Source of the DNA: an uncultured Pelagibacteraceae bacterium
GTDB lineage: Bacteria; Pseudomonadota; Alphaproteobacteria; Pelagibacterales; Pelagibacteraceae
Direction of reading: 5' to 3'
DNA length: 64,000 nt
Assembly: GCA_902597055.1 (NCBI GenBank)
Contig: CACJWG010000004.1
Coordinates: 1 to 64,000, forward strand
The notes beneath the pieces are model-generated. The model saw only the letters and a program-made list of their open reading frames with translations, did not search any database and was not told the DNA's origin. Positions 48,408 to 56,056 of this stretch are shown one piece after another (the first letter of the stretch is position 1; each line of letters opens with the position of its first letter). The translations under genes were made by a program, and so were the position numbers.

Positions 48408-50003
48408 ATGGAAAAATTTGATTTTATTATAATTGGTGCGGGCTCGGCGGGATGTGTATTGACTAATCGAATAGTGAAAACTGGCAAGTTCAAAGTTCTG
48501 TTAATTGAAGCGGGAGGTAAAGATAATTATCCTTGGATACATATACCGGTCGGGTATTACAAAACCATGCATAATCCGAAAACAGATTGGTGTTTTAAGA
48601 CTGAACCTGATGAAACCATGGAAAATGTTTCAATTCCTTATCCACGGGGAAAAACGTTAGGAGGCAGCTCCTCGATCAATGGACTTTTATATATAAGGGG
48701 TCAAGAGCAGGATTATGATTTATGGCGACAACTTGGAAATGTTGGTTGGGCTTGGAAAGATGTTCTGCCCTACTTTATCAAAGCTGAAGACCAGGAAAGA
48801 GGTAAAGATCAATTTCATGGTGTTGGGGGACCATTAGCTGTATCAGATCAAAGAATTAGATTAGATATTTTAGATGTTTTTATGAATGCAGCTGAAGAAG
48901 TTGGTATTCCAAAAGTAAATGACTTTAATAAAGGAGATAATTTTGGATGTGGTTATTTTCAGGTTACAGAGAGGAATGGATTAAGATGCAGCACTGCAGT
49001 TGGATATCTAAATCCTGTAAAAAAAAATAAAAACTTAAAAATTGAAACAAACTGTCATGTTCAAAAAATAAATTTTGATGGGAATAACGCGGATAGCGTT
49101 ACTTATTTAAAGGGAAATGAGGCTTTTACTGTTAAAGCCGAGAAGGAAATTTTACTTTGTGCGGGATCAATTGGAAGTCCTCATATACTTCAGGCTTCAG
49201 GTGTTGGGGAAGCCTCAAAAATAAAAGATTTGGGAATTAATATTGTCAAAGATCTTAAGGGTGTCGGTAAAAACCTTCAAGACCATCTGATGTTCAGGCC
49301 AGTTTATAAAGTTAAAAACATAAAAACTTTAAACAAGAAAATCAATAGTATGCTTGGTAAACTATTAATTGGTATTGAGTATGTCTTTAAAAGAAGAGGT
49401 CCAATGACTATGGGTGCTAGCCAACTTTGTGGTTTTGCTAAAAGTGATCCAAGTAGAGATACACCAAATTTACAATTTCATATTCAACCAATTAGTACTG
49501 ACAAATTAGGAGGTGCAAACCTTCATGATTTCCATGCTTTCACCCCAACTGTTGCAAATATAAGACCAACAAGTAGAGGTGAAATATCAATAAGTAGTAG
49601 TGACACAAAAGTTAACCCAAAAATTAAAATGAATTATTTATCAACTGAAGAGGACAGAAAGGTTGCTGCCGATGGAATTAAGTTAATAAGGAAAATTGTA
49701 ATGGAAACAAACGAGTTTAAAAAATATGAGCCAGAAGAATTCAGGCCTGGTTCACATTTGAATGACAAAGAAGAAATAGTTAAAGCTTGCAGTCATTATG
49801 CCCAAACTATTTTTCATCCAGTTGGAACATGTAAAATGGGAAATGATGTGTCATCTGTGGTTTCAGATAAACTCAAAGTTCATGGAATTAATAAATTAAG
49901 AGTTATTGATGCATCTATTATGCCAAATATAACGTCTGGGAACACTAATGCACCTACTATTATGATTGCTGAAAAGGGTGCAGATATGATATTGAGCCCA
50001 TAA
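48408..50003 (+). CDS. GMC-family FAD-dependent oxidoreductase (choline dehydrogenase-like)
   Basis: A 531-residue flavoprotein that oxidises an alcohol. The dinucleotide site is DFIIIGAGSAGCVLTNRI, the GMC signature 1 is PRGKTLGGSSSINGLLYIRG, and the C-terminal catalytic block is FHPVGTCKMG followed by IDASIMPNITSGNTNAP. The sequence is close to BetA-type dehydrogenases, but no betaine aldehyde dehydrogenase or betI lies nearby, so choline is not assured. It is divergent from the TRAP transporter and may process its substrate. Confidence 0.9.
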   Translation: MEKFDFIIIGAGSAGCVLTNRIVKTGKFKVLLIEAGGKDNYPWIHIPVGYYKTMHNPKTDWCFKTEPDETMENVSIPYPRGKTLGGSSSINGLLYIRGQEQDYDLWRQLGNVGWAWKDVLPYFIKAEDQERGKDQFHGVGGPLAVSDQRIRLDILDVFMNAAEEVGIPKVNDFNKGDNFGCGYFQVTERNGLRCSTAVGYLNPVKKNKNLKIETNCHVQKINFDGNNADSVTYLKGNEAFTVKAEKEILLCAGSIGSPHILQASGVGEASKIKDLGINIVKDLKGVGKNLQDHLMFRPVYKVKNIKTLNKKINSMLGKLLIGIEYVFKRRGPMTMGASQLCGFAKSDPSRDTPNLQFHIQPISTDKLGGANLHDFHAFTPTVANIRPTSRGEISISSSDTKVNPKIKMNYLSTEEDRKVAADGIKLIRKIVMETNEFKKYEPEEFRPGSHLNDKEEIVKACSHYAQTIFHPVGTCKMGNDVSSVVSDKLKVHGINKLRVIDASIMPNITSGNTNAPTIMIAEKGADMILSP

Positions 50004-50581
50004 TGTTATCAGAACAAATTTTAATTTTTTTTCAAATCATTTTCATCGATTTAGTTCTTGCTGGAGACAATGCAATTATTATTGGAATGGTCGCCTCGCA
50101 ATTTCCAGCAGAACAAAGAAAAAAAATAATCTTTTGGGGAATTGGTGCAGCTGTAATTTTGAGAATTCTGTTTACGCTTATCACGGCTTATCTATTGCAA
50201 ATTTCTGGATTAAGATTAGTTGGTGGAATTTTGTTGTTGTACATTTGTTATAAACTCTATGTTGATGTCGTTAAACAAAGTGAAAAAAAAGAGAGTGTTA
50301 AAATAGATAACTCATCTTTTATGAAAGCTATCACAACAGTCATTCTAGCAGATATAACCATGAGTTTAGACAATGTTTTAGGAGTTGCTGGGGCTGCGAG
50401 AGATCACTACTACTTATTAGTTTTTGGGCTTGCCCTATCAATTATATTAATGGCAACTGCAGCAACATTAATTTCTGGTTGGATAAAAAAATACAAATGG
50501 ATTGCTTGGGTAGGTTTACTAGCAGTTCTAATAGTTGCAATAGAATTGATTTATACTGATATAAAAGTACTATTATTCTGA
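50003..50581 (+). CDS. TerC/YjbE-family integral membrane protein
   Basis: A 192-residue protein with about six transmembrane helices. The two family motifs with membrane aspartates are visible: DLVLAGDNAIIIGMVA and ADITMSLDNVLGVAGAA. Members of this family are linked to metal (manganese) efflux or tellurium resistance. It overlaps the GMC gene by 1 base and ends 1 base before the next dehydrogenase. Confidence 0.9.
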   Translation: MLSEQILIFFQIIFIDLVLAGDNAIIIGMVASQFPAEQRKKIIFWGIGAAVILRILFTLITAYLLQISGLRLVGGILLLYICYKLYVDVVKQSEKKESVKIDNSSFMKAITTVILADITMSLDNVLGVAGAARDHYYLLVFGLALSIILMATAATLISGWIKKYKWIAWVGLLAVLIVAIELIYTDIKVLLF

Positions 50582-50582
50582 A

Positions 50583-51350
50583 ATGTTTCTTAAAAAACAA
50601 AACTTAAAAAATAAAATTGCCCTTGTTACTGGGGCTGGAAAAGGTATAGGAAAAGCTTGTGCTATAGCTCTTGCCGAAGCTGGGGCAAGTTTAATAATTG
50701 TTAGTCGAACAAAAAAAGATTTAGATCAAGTTTTAAAAATTGTTAAAAAATTTAGATCAAAGTGTAAATCGTATGTTTGTGACGTAACCAAATATTCTGA
50801 AATTAAATCAGTAATAGACTCTCAAAAAAGAATTGACATTTTAGTAAATAATGCAGGAACAAATATTCCAGAACATTTTACAAAAGTAAAAAGAAAAGAC
50901 ATGGAGTACGTAGTTAAGGTTAATACAATGGCTACATTTAATATTGCTCAATTGTGCTCTTTAAAAATGATCGAATTAAAGAATAGAAAAAAAGTTGGAG
51001 GTGTAATTATTAATATGTCTTCACAAATGGGTCATGTCGGTGGGCCGATAAGAAGTGTTTATAACATGACTAAATTTGGTTTTGAGGGACTTACAAAAGG
51101 AATGTCCATAGATCTTGCTAAATACAATATAAGAGTAAATACTGTATGTCCTACTTTTGTTGTTACTCCAATGACAAGTAAATTTTTAAAAGACAAAAAA
51201 TTTATGAGGGAGGTTCTGGGAAATATTCCACTAGGAAGATTTGCTGAGCTCTCTGATGTTGCGAGTGCTGTGGTATTTCTTGCCTCTGATCAGGCATCAA
51301 TGATTACTGGTACTTCTTTATTGGTTGATGGTGGATGGACTTCAAAATAA
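50583..51350 (+). CDS. Short-chain dehydrogenase/reductase
   Basis: NAD(P)-dependent oxidoreductase of 255 residues with TGAGKGIGKACAIAL, NNAGTN, the serine in NMSSQMGHVGG and the YNMTKFG catalytic pair. It resembles gluconate 5-dehydrogenase and 3-oxoacyl-ACP reductase types. It is the second such enzyme around the TRAP transporter. Its end overlaps the start of the peptidase gene by 16 bases. Confidence 0.88.
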   Translation: MFLKKQNLKNKIALVTGAGKGIGKACAIALAEAGASLIIVSRTKKDLDQVLKIVKKFRSKCKSYVCDVTKYSEIKSVIDSQKRIDILVNNAGTNIPEHFTKVKRKDMEYVVKVNTMATFNIAQLCSLKMIELKNRKKVGGVIINMSSQMGHVGGPIRSVYNMTKFGFEGLTKGMSIDLAKYNIRVNTVCPTFVVTPMTSKFLKDKKFMREVLGNIPLGRFAELSDVASAVVFLASDQASMITGTSLLVDGGWTSK

Positions 51351-52135
51351 TAAGATATCTAATAATTTTTTTACTTATTCAATTTAATAGCCAAGCAATT
51401 GAATTCGAGGGAAAGTTCATTCAAGGACACTTTATATTAGGTAAAACAGATCCTGGAGCTAAAATACAAATAGATAAAAAAAATGTTAGAGTTTCAAAAG
51501 ATGGTTTTTTTGCATTTGGTCTTGGCAGAGATAGGAAAAATGATGTTATTATAACAGAAACTCTTAATGGAGTAAAAAATCAATTAGTTAAGAAGGTTTT
51601 AAAAAGAGAATATAAAATACAAAGAATAGATGGTTTACCTGAAAAAAAAGTAACACCACCAAAAGAAGTTTACGATAGAATTAGAAGAGAAAATAAACTT
51701 ATTGGAAAAGCAAGAGCTGTTGATACCGATCTAATATATTTTAAAGATAAATTTATAACTCCAGTTGATAATGCAATAATAACTGGAGTTTATGGCAGTC
51801 AAAGAATTCTGAATGGAAAACCAAGATGGCCACACTATGGTTTAGATTACGCCCAAAAAACTGGAACTCCAATAAAAGCAATGTTGAGTGGAGTGGTTAC
51901 CCTTGCTGAAAAAGATCTTTATTATACTGGAGCTACATTAATTTTTGATCATGGCCATGGAATTTCAACTTTATATATGCATATGAATGAAATTTTTGTT
52001 GAAATGGGGCAAGAGGTCAAAAAAGGAGATATAATTGGCACCGTTGGGAAATCTGGTCGCGCTACAGGACCTCATTTAGATGTTAGATTAAATTGGTTTG
52101 ATGTTAAACTAGATCCTGGAAGCGTATTAAATTAA
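51335..52135 (+). CDS. M23-type peptidoglycan peptidase with altered zinc site
   Basis: Exported LytM-domain protein of 266 residues: signal peptide (about 1-20), a beta-rich N-terminal domain, then the M23 domain (about 145-260). His167 and Asp171 (HYGLDYA) and the catalytic His216 (LYMHM) and His247 (GPHL) are present. The last zinc ligand, normally the second His of HxH, is Asp249 (HLDVRL). Asp can bind zinc, so activity may remain, or the protein may be an amidase activator like EnvC. The downstream NWFDVKLDP is normal for alphaproteobacterial relatives. Confidence 0.85.
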   Translation: MDFKIIRYLIIFLLIQFNSQAIEFEGKFIQGHFILGKTDPGAKIQIDKKNVRVSKDGFFAFGLGRDRKNDVIITETLNGVKNQLVKKVLKREYKIQRIDGLPEKKVTPPKEVYDRIRRENKLIGKARAVDTDLIYFKDKFITPVDNAIITGVYGSQRILNGKPRWPHYGLDYAQKTGTPIKAMLSGVVTLAEKDLYYTGATLIFDHGHGISTLYMHMNEIFVEMGQEVKKGDIIGTVGKSGRATGPHLDVRLNWFDVKLDPGSVLN

Positions 52136-52908
52136 TGAAAAAAGAAATTGAAAAAATTGCAGATAAGCTGGTTTATGCATACAAAAAAAATAAACTTATA
52201 AATCCAATACCAATTAAGTTTACAAAAAATATTGAAAATGCCACAAAACTTAGAAAGCTCTGTGAGTCTAAAATAAATACAAAAGTGGTGGGTTTTAAAG
52301 CTGGTGGTACTGCATTACCAGTATTAAAAAAATTAAAAGAAAAAAAACCTTTTTACTCCGCTGTATTTAAAAACAATGTCTTAAAAAATGGAAAGACTGT
52401 AAAAATAAATAAATCTACATTAGGTATAGAATTAGAAGTTGGGTATCTTATAAAAAAAAGTTTTTTCAATCATAAAAGTTCTGTATCAATAAAAAATGTT
52501 ACTAAATTTATTAGTCATATGATGCCATGTATTGAAATTGTCGGGTACAGGCAGAAAAAAAAGGGTATCAAATATTTGGGCGACTTAGCTAGTGACTTTG
52601 GAGCGAACGTTAAATTCTTAGTTGGTACAAAAAAAAAATTTAAAAAATTAAATTTTGGTAATTTAAAAACAAATATTAAAAATAGTAGTAAAGGTGTATC
52701 AGTAGATGGTAATACAGGCTCAGTATATATTAGTCCGCTTAACTCTTTAAAATTTGTGCTTAATGAATTAAAAAAAGATAAAGTCCTACTTAAGAGTAAT
52801 TTTTATGTGTTTACTGGATCTACAGTTGGAGTAGTGCCTCTAGTCAAAAAAGGTTTATATTCTGCTCAAATAAGCAAGGTAGGAAGAGTTAGTTCAAAAA
52901 TTTCTTAA
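52135..52908 (+). CDS. 2-keto-4-pentenoate hydratase-like (FAH superfamily) protein
   Basis: A 257-residue cytoplasmic protein resembling MhpD-type hydratases and decarboxylases: the N-terminal helical part, KVVGFKAGGTA, then IELEVGYLI (the metal-binding acidic motif, usually E-x-E) and VEV-like strands near CIEIVGYRQ. The C-terminal VFTGSTVGVVPLVKKG corresponds to the usual GxLxxxxPV region. It is very lysine-rich. No aromatic degradation genes are nearby, so the substrate is unknown. It shares one base with the peptidase gene. Confidence 0.7.
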   Translation: MKKEIEKIADKLVYAYKKNKLINPIPIKFTKNIENATKLRKLCESKINTKVVGFKAGGTALPVLKKLKEKKPFYSAVFKNNVLKNGKTVKINKSTLGIELEVGYLIKKSFFNHKSSVSIKNVTKFISHMMPCIEIVGYRQKKKGIKYLGDLASDFGANVKFLVGTKKKFKKLNFGNLKTNIKNSSKGVSVDGNTGSVYISPLNSLKFVLNELKKDKVLLKSNFYVFTGSTVGVVPLVKKGLYSAQISKVGRVSSKIS

Positions 52909-52919
52909 GACTAACATTA

Positions 52920-53690
52920 ATGAAATTAAACATTATCACATCATATCCAAAATCAGGCAATACTTGGATGAGGTATATAATTTATGAACTTTTTTTTAAT
53001 CCAAAAAATCACGAAAATGATAACTCGCTAAATATAAAAAAATTTATTCCAGATTTACATAAAATTCAGTTGAAAAATAATCAACTGATTTTAGATGAAG
53101 ATTTGAAAAATAAAAAAATATTTATAAAATCTCACTTCACTTTCGATCAAATGAAAAATTTTCCCATGGACAAAATAATACTAATTGTGAGAAATCCTTT
53201 AGATGTTTTTGTTTCCTTATATAATTATTATGGTTTAGATGATAAAAATAAAGATAGATATGTAGATGAATTTGCTCAAAACCACACACTTCCTGGTCTT
53301 AATAAATTTGATTATCCTTCTTGGTCTGAACACTTAATAAAGTGGCTAGATTCAAAGTTAAACATTTGTTTAATCAAATACAACTCTTTAATTGATGATT
53401 TTGATAATGAAATATCAAAGTTATCAAATTTTTTAAATTTAAGTTTAGACCAAAAAAAATTAAAACTTTTAAAGATTAACACAAGTTTTTCAAAATTAAA
53501 AAGCATAGAAAAAAAAGAAAAAGAAACTAAATCTGAAGGTTTTTTTAAAGATGAGCCTGTAGCAAAATTCAAAGATAGATATTTTATGAATATTGGGAAA
53601 AAAGATAGCTATAAAAATTTTTTAAATGATGCCCAAACATCGAAACTTAAAGACTCTTTCGGGGAATATATCAAAAAATATAATTTATGA
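52920..53690 (+). CDS. Sulfotransferase domain protein
   Basis: A 256-residue PAPS-dependent sulfotransferase-like protein. The 5'-phosphosulfate loop is SYPKSGNTW (residues 8-16) and the 3'-phosphate motif is ILIVRNPLDVFVSLYNYYG. A C-terminal region with KFKDRYFMNIGKKDSYKNFL matches the usual closing segment. The acceptor may be a lipid, sugar or small metabolite. It is one of several genes here with likely surface-modifying roles. Confidence 0.87.
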   Translation: MKLNIITSYPKSGNTWMRYIIYELFFNPKNHENDNSLNIKKFIPDLHKIQLKNNQLILDEDLKNKKIFIKSHFTFDQMKNFPMDKIILIVRNPLDVFVSLYNYYGLDDKNKDRYVDEFAQNHTLPGLNKFDYPSWSEHLIKWLDSKLNICLIKYNSLIDDFDNEISKLSNFLNLSLDQKKLKLLKINTSFSKLKSIEKKEKETKSEGFFKDEPVAKFKDRYFMNIGKKDSYKNFLNDAQTSKLKDSFGEYIKKYNL

Positions 53691-53830
53691 TTTATCAATT
53701 TAAAAAATTCCTTAAGAATAGAAAAATTGGTAAGTATATTATAGCTGGAGGTTTTTTTTTCTTTTTGATTAAAGGACTTATCTGGTTAGTAATTATTGCC
53801 ACTGCGTGGTTTGGTATTGAAAATCTTTAG
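53687..53830 (+). CDS. Small single-helix membrane protein, 47 residues
   Basis: The ATG overlaps the sulfotransferase stop (ATGA). The product has a basic N-terminus (MIYQFKKFLKNRKIGKYI), then a glycine- and phenylalanine-rich hydrophobic segment ending IIATAWFGIENL. It should be an inner-membrane protein with its basic end in the cytoplasm. I recognise no family. It ends 3 bases before the convergent monooxygenase gene. Confidence 0.6.
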   Translation: MIYQFKKFLKNRKIGKYIIAGGFFFFLIKGLIWLVIIATAWFGIENL

Positions 53831-53833
53831 TAT

Positions 53834-54136
53834 TTAGAGGACTACTTCAAACCCTTCAAAATTTGGATGCCCTATATAAAGACCTTTGTGTTGTCCTGAG
53901 TTTTTATGAGCTAATCTAAACGCCTCAGATTTAGTCCAATTAATAAAATCATTTTTTGAATCCCAAATACTATGTGAAGCATACAAAGTATGCTCATTAT
54001 TTGTATCGCCTTTAACTAAATTAAATTCTTTAAATCCAGGTACATCTTTTAAATGTGTGTCTCTATTTTTCCAAACATCCTCAAATTCTTTTTCTTTACC
54101 GAGGACAATTTTAAAACGATTCATTGCTATAAACAT
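53834..54136 (-). CDS. IsdG/HmoA-like antibiotic biosynthesis monooxygenase domain protein
   Basis: A 100-residue ferredoxin-like alpha-beta barrel protein that would act as a dimer. Asn6, Trp67 and His77 fall at the positions of the haem-degrading triad of IsdG (known there as N7, W67, H77). The surrounding FINWTKSEAFRLAH and VPGFKEFNLVKG fit this family. It could recover iron from haem, which is scarce in seawater. Haem use is inference; other members of the family act on quinols. Confidence 0.8.
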   Translation of the reverse strand: MFIAMNRFKIVLGKEKEFEDVWKNRDTHLKDVPGFKEFNLVKGDTNNEHTLYASHSIWDSKNDFINWTKSEAFRLAHKNSGQHKGLYIGHPNFEGFEVVL

Positions 54137-54245
54137 ATTTCAATATATTAATTCTATCTGAAGTTTAAAAGTTAAAATGGTGTGACACTCTGATGCTTAA
54201 ATTTAAAATTAAAGCACATATATATGAATTAACAAAAGGATAATT

Positions 54246-54452
54246 ATGAAAAAAATAACTTTAATTTTATCTATCTTACTATTTACAAGTTCTGCATTTG
54301 CAGGTTCTTGCCCAATGATGGCAAAAGGAGTTGATGCTAAAATTGCTGAAGCTCAAAAACTCAGAGATGCTGGTATGAAAGCTCATGACAATGGTGATCA
54401 CGCTAAGTCTGAGGAATTACTTGGTAAAGCATTAGGAATGTTTAAAGGATAA
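54246..54452 (+). CDS. Small secreted protein, 68 residues
   Basis: AAAGGA lies 8 bases before the ATG. The signal peptide (MKKITLILSILLFTSSAFA) would leave a 49-residue mature protein GSCPMMAKGVDAKIAEAQKL followed by GMKAHDNGDHAKSEELLGKA, a helical hairpin resembling a single TPR. One cysteine and two methionines near the N-terminus could bind metal. Its function is unknown. Confidence 0.75.
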   Translation: MKKITLILSILLFTSSAFAGSCPMMAKGVDAKIAEAQKLRDAGMKAHDNGDHAKSEELLGKALGMFKG

Positions 54453-54469
54453 ATACAATTATGAGGTTT

Positions 54470-54496
54470 GGGGCACCTAGCAACAGAACGCCCCCT
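54470..54496 (+). repeat. GC-rich hairpin, left copy of an imperfect 25-base repeat
   Basis: The 25 bases from 54472 (GGCACCTAGCAACAGAACGC and CCCCT) match 18 of 25 positions of a copy at 55905-55929 on the far side of the TPR-oxygenase gene. It can fold as GGGGC (54470-54474) with GCCCC (54490-54494). It may be a terminator remnant for the small secreted protein gene or one end of an inserted unit. Confidence 0.4.
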
Positions 54497-54551
54497 ACGC
54501 TAATTCAAATTACAAAATTACCTTTCATTACTAGAAAATAATAACCATATT

Positions 54552-54568
54552 GGTGTCACCTAGACACC
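54552..54568 (+). promoter_or_regulatory. Hairpin in the leader of the TPR-oxygenase gene
   Basis: GGTGTC-ACCTA-GACACC is a perfect 6-bp stem with a 5-base loop, 30 bases upstream of the chosen start. It shares the core CACCTAG with the repeat at 54470. It lacks a T-run, so it is unlikely to be a terminator. It could be a protein-binding site or a mRNA-stability element. Confidence 0.4.
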
Positions 54569-54597
54569 TGATTGTAGGTTTGTTAAAGTATCCGCTC

Positions 54598-55887
54598 ATG
54601 AAAAAAAACCCTACCGATTTTTTAGAACCATCTCAGCTGCAATTAAATAATCTTTTAAAGTACTATCAAACTAAACAATACGACAAAGCTGAAAAATTGG
54701 CAGTATCTATCACTAAAGAGTTTCCTAAACATCCATTTACCTGGAAAGTTCTTGCCGCTGTACTCAAACAAAATGGAAGGATAGAAGAGTCGTTGGTTGC
54801 CAGTAAAAAATCTGTACAATTAAATCCAAAGGATGCTGAAGCCTATTACAATTTGGGTATCGTAATGCAAGATCTAGGAAAATTAGATGAGGCTGAGACG
54901 GTATACAAAAAAGCAATAACATTAAAACCTGACCATAAATCCCACAACAATTTAGGTATCGTAATGCAAGATCTGGGTAGATTAGATGAGGCTGAGGAGA
55001 ACTACAAAAAAGCCATAGCAATGAAGTCTGACTTTATACAAGCTATTAAAAATAGATGGTTACTTTTATTTAATCAAAAAAAATTCGAAGAAGCATTATT
55101 AGATGCTGACTTGTGTATTTCCAAAGGTTCAAGACAGCTTGATTTAACAACATTATATGCTTTAGGTCGAATAGATGAAATTTATAAAAGGCTTGAAGTA
55201 AGATCTAAAATTGATAGTGAAAATATCTCTGTTGCTGCTTTTGCTTCATTTATAGCCGAAGTAGAGAAAAAAGAAACTGCATATAATTTTTGTCCAAATC
55301 CTATAGATTTTGTACATCATGCTAACTTATCAACTCATATAAATGATTCTAATAGTTTTATTCCTGAATTAATTAATGAATTAGATAATGTAAAAAAAAT
55401 TTGGCAGCCATCTAAAAAAACAACTGTTGGCGGATTTCAAACACTAACTGGACTTAATCTATTTGAAAGTCCAACAGGTAAAGTAGAACAACTCAAGTCA
55501 ATTATTATTAATGAATTAGATGTATATCATAAAAAATATAGTAATAATTCTTGTTCATATATTAAAAAATGGCCATTCCAAAATTATCTAAATGCATGGT
55601 ATGTTGTATTAAAAAAACAAGGGTATCAAAATCCACATATTCATCCAGGTGGATGGTTGAGTGGTGTGATTTATTTAAAAGTTGTCCCATCTTTAGATAA
55701 AAATGAAGGAGCAATTGAATTTAGTTTAAATGGTGAATATTATTCAAATGTTAATTCCCCTAAATTAATTCATCAACCAAAATTAGGAGATATAGTTTTT
55801 TTTCCATCTTCACTTCATCATAGAACCATACCTTTCTCAACAAATGCTGATAGAATTATAGTTTCTTTTGACTTAAAGCCAAAGTAG
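54598..55887 (+). CDS. TPR protein with C-terminal 2OG-Fe(II) oxygenase domain
   Basis: A 429-residue cytoplasmic protein. The N-terminal half (about 20-165) is made of tetratricopeptide repeats, two of which are almost identical (NLGIVMQDLGKLDEAE and NLGIVMQDLGRLDEAE). The C-terminal part (about 270-429) matches the putative 2OG-Fe(II) oxygenase family PF13759, with iron ligands in NPHIHPGGW and SSLHHRT, and the 2-oxoglutarate arginine in DRIIVSF. The substrate is unknown. The start at 54598 is chosen over 54550, which would run through the leader hairpin. Confidence 0.85.
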   Translation: MKKNPTDFLEPSQLQLNNLLKYYQTKQYDKAEKLAVSITKEFPKHPFTWKVLAAVLKQNGRIEESLVASKKSVQLNPKDAEAYYNLGIVMQDLGKLDEAETVYKKAITLKPDHKSHNNLGIVMQDLGRLDEAEENYKKAIAMKSDFIQAIKNRWLLLFNQKKFEEALLDADLCISKGSRQLDLTTLYALGRIDEIYKRLEVRSKIDSENISVAAFASFIAEVEKKETAYNFCPNPIDFVHHANLSTHINDSNSFIPELINELDNVKKIWQPSKKTTVGGFQTLTGLNLFESPTGKVEQLKSIIINELDVYHKKYSNNSCSYIKKWPFQNYLNAWYVVLKKQGYQNPHIHPGGWLSGVIYLKVVPSLDKNEGAIEFSLNGEYYSNVNSPKLIHQPKLGDIVFFPSSLHHRTIPFSTNADRIIVSFDLKPK

Positions 55888-55904
55888 TTCTAATTAAAAT
55901 ATAT

Positions 55905-55938
55905 GGCACTTGGCAAAAGGGTGCCCCCCCCCTTTTTT
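55905..55938 (+). terminator. Hairpin with C9-T6 tail, right copy of the imperfect repeat
   Basis: GGCAC (55905-55909) pairs with GTGCC (55921-55925), and the strand then continues as a run of nine C (55924-55932) and six T. The T-run suggests termination of the TPR-oxygenase transcript, but the C-run between stem and T-run is unusual. The stretch 55905-55929 resembles 54472-54496. Confidence 0.45.
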
Positions 55939-55939
55939 A

Positions 55940-56053
55940 TTATCTTTTTTTCTTTTTTTCTCTTTTAATTTTTCTCTTCTCTTTAAAAGATAACTTTGGC
56001 TTCTTCATTACACTTGAGTCTTTAAATGATTTCCCGCTATATCTTTTAGACAT
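55940..56053 (-). CDS. Very basic 37-residue protein
   Basis: An ATG-to-TAA frame lying 3 bases after the glycosyltransferase stop on the same strand. The product opens MSKRYSGKSFKDSSVMKKPK and ends in a run of lysine and arginine (KEKRKIKREKKKKR); over half of its residues are basic. Such a peptide may bind nucleic acid or the ribosome. It is not a low-complexity artefact throughout, because the first 20 residues use a mixed set of codons. Confidence 0.55.
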   Translation of the reverse strand: MSKRYSGKSFKDSSVMKKPKLSFKEKRKIKREKKKKR

Positions 56054-56056
56054 ATT

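Noticed and set aside
48266..48493. N-terminal extension of dctP by 76 residues
   Set aside because: The extension has no signal peptide and runs antisense into the GMC gene. The ATG at 48265 has a strong AGAGAGG ribosome site and begins a clean signal peptide.
48408..50003. Naming the GMC oxidoreductase betA (choline dehydrogenase)
   Set aside because: Motifs only support the GMC family. No betaine aldehyde dehydrogenase, choline transporter or betI is adjacent.
54849..54996. Spaced repeat resembling a short CRISPR array
   Set aside because: Only two copies occur, in frame, and both encode TPR helices of one protein.
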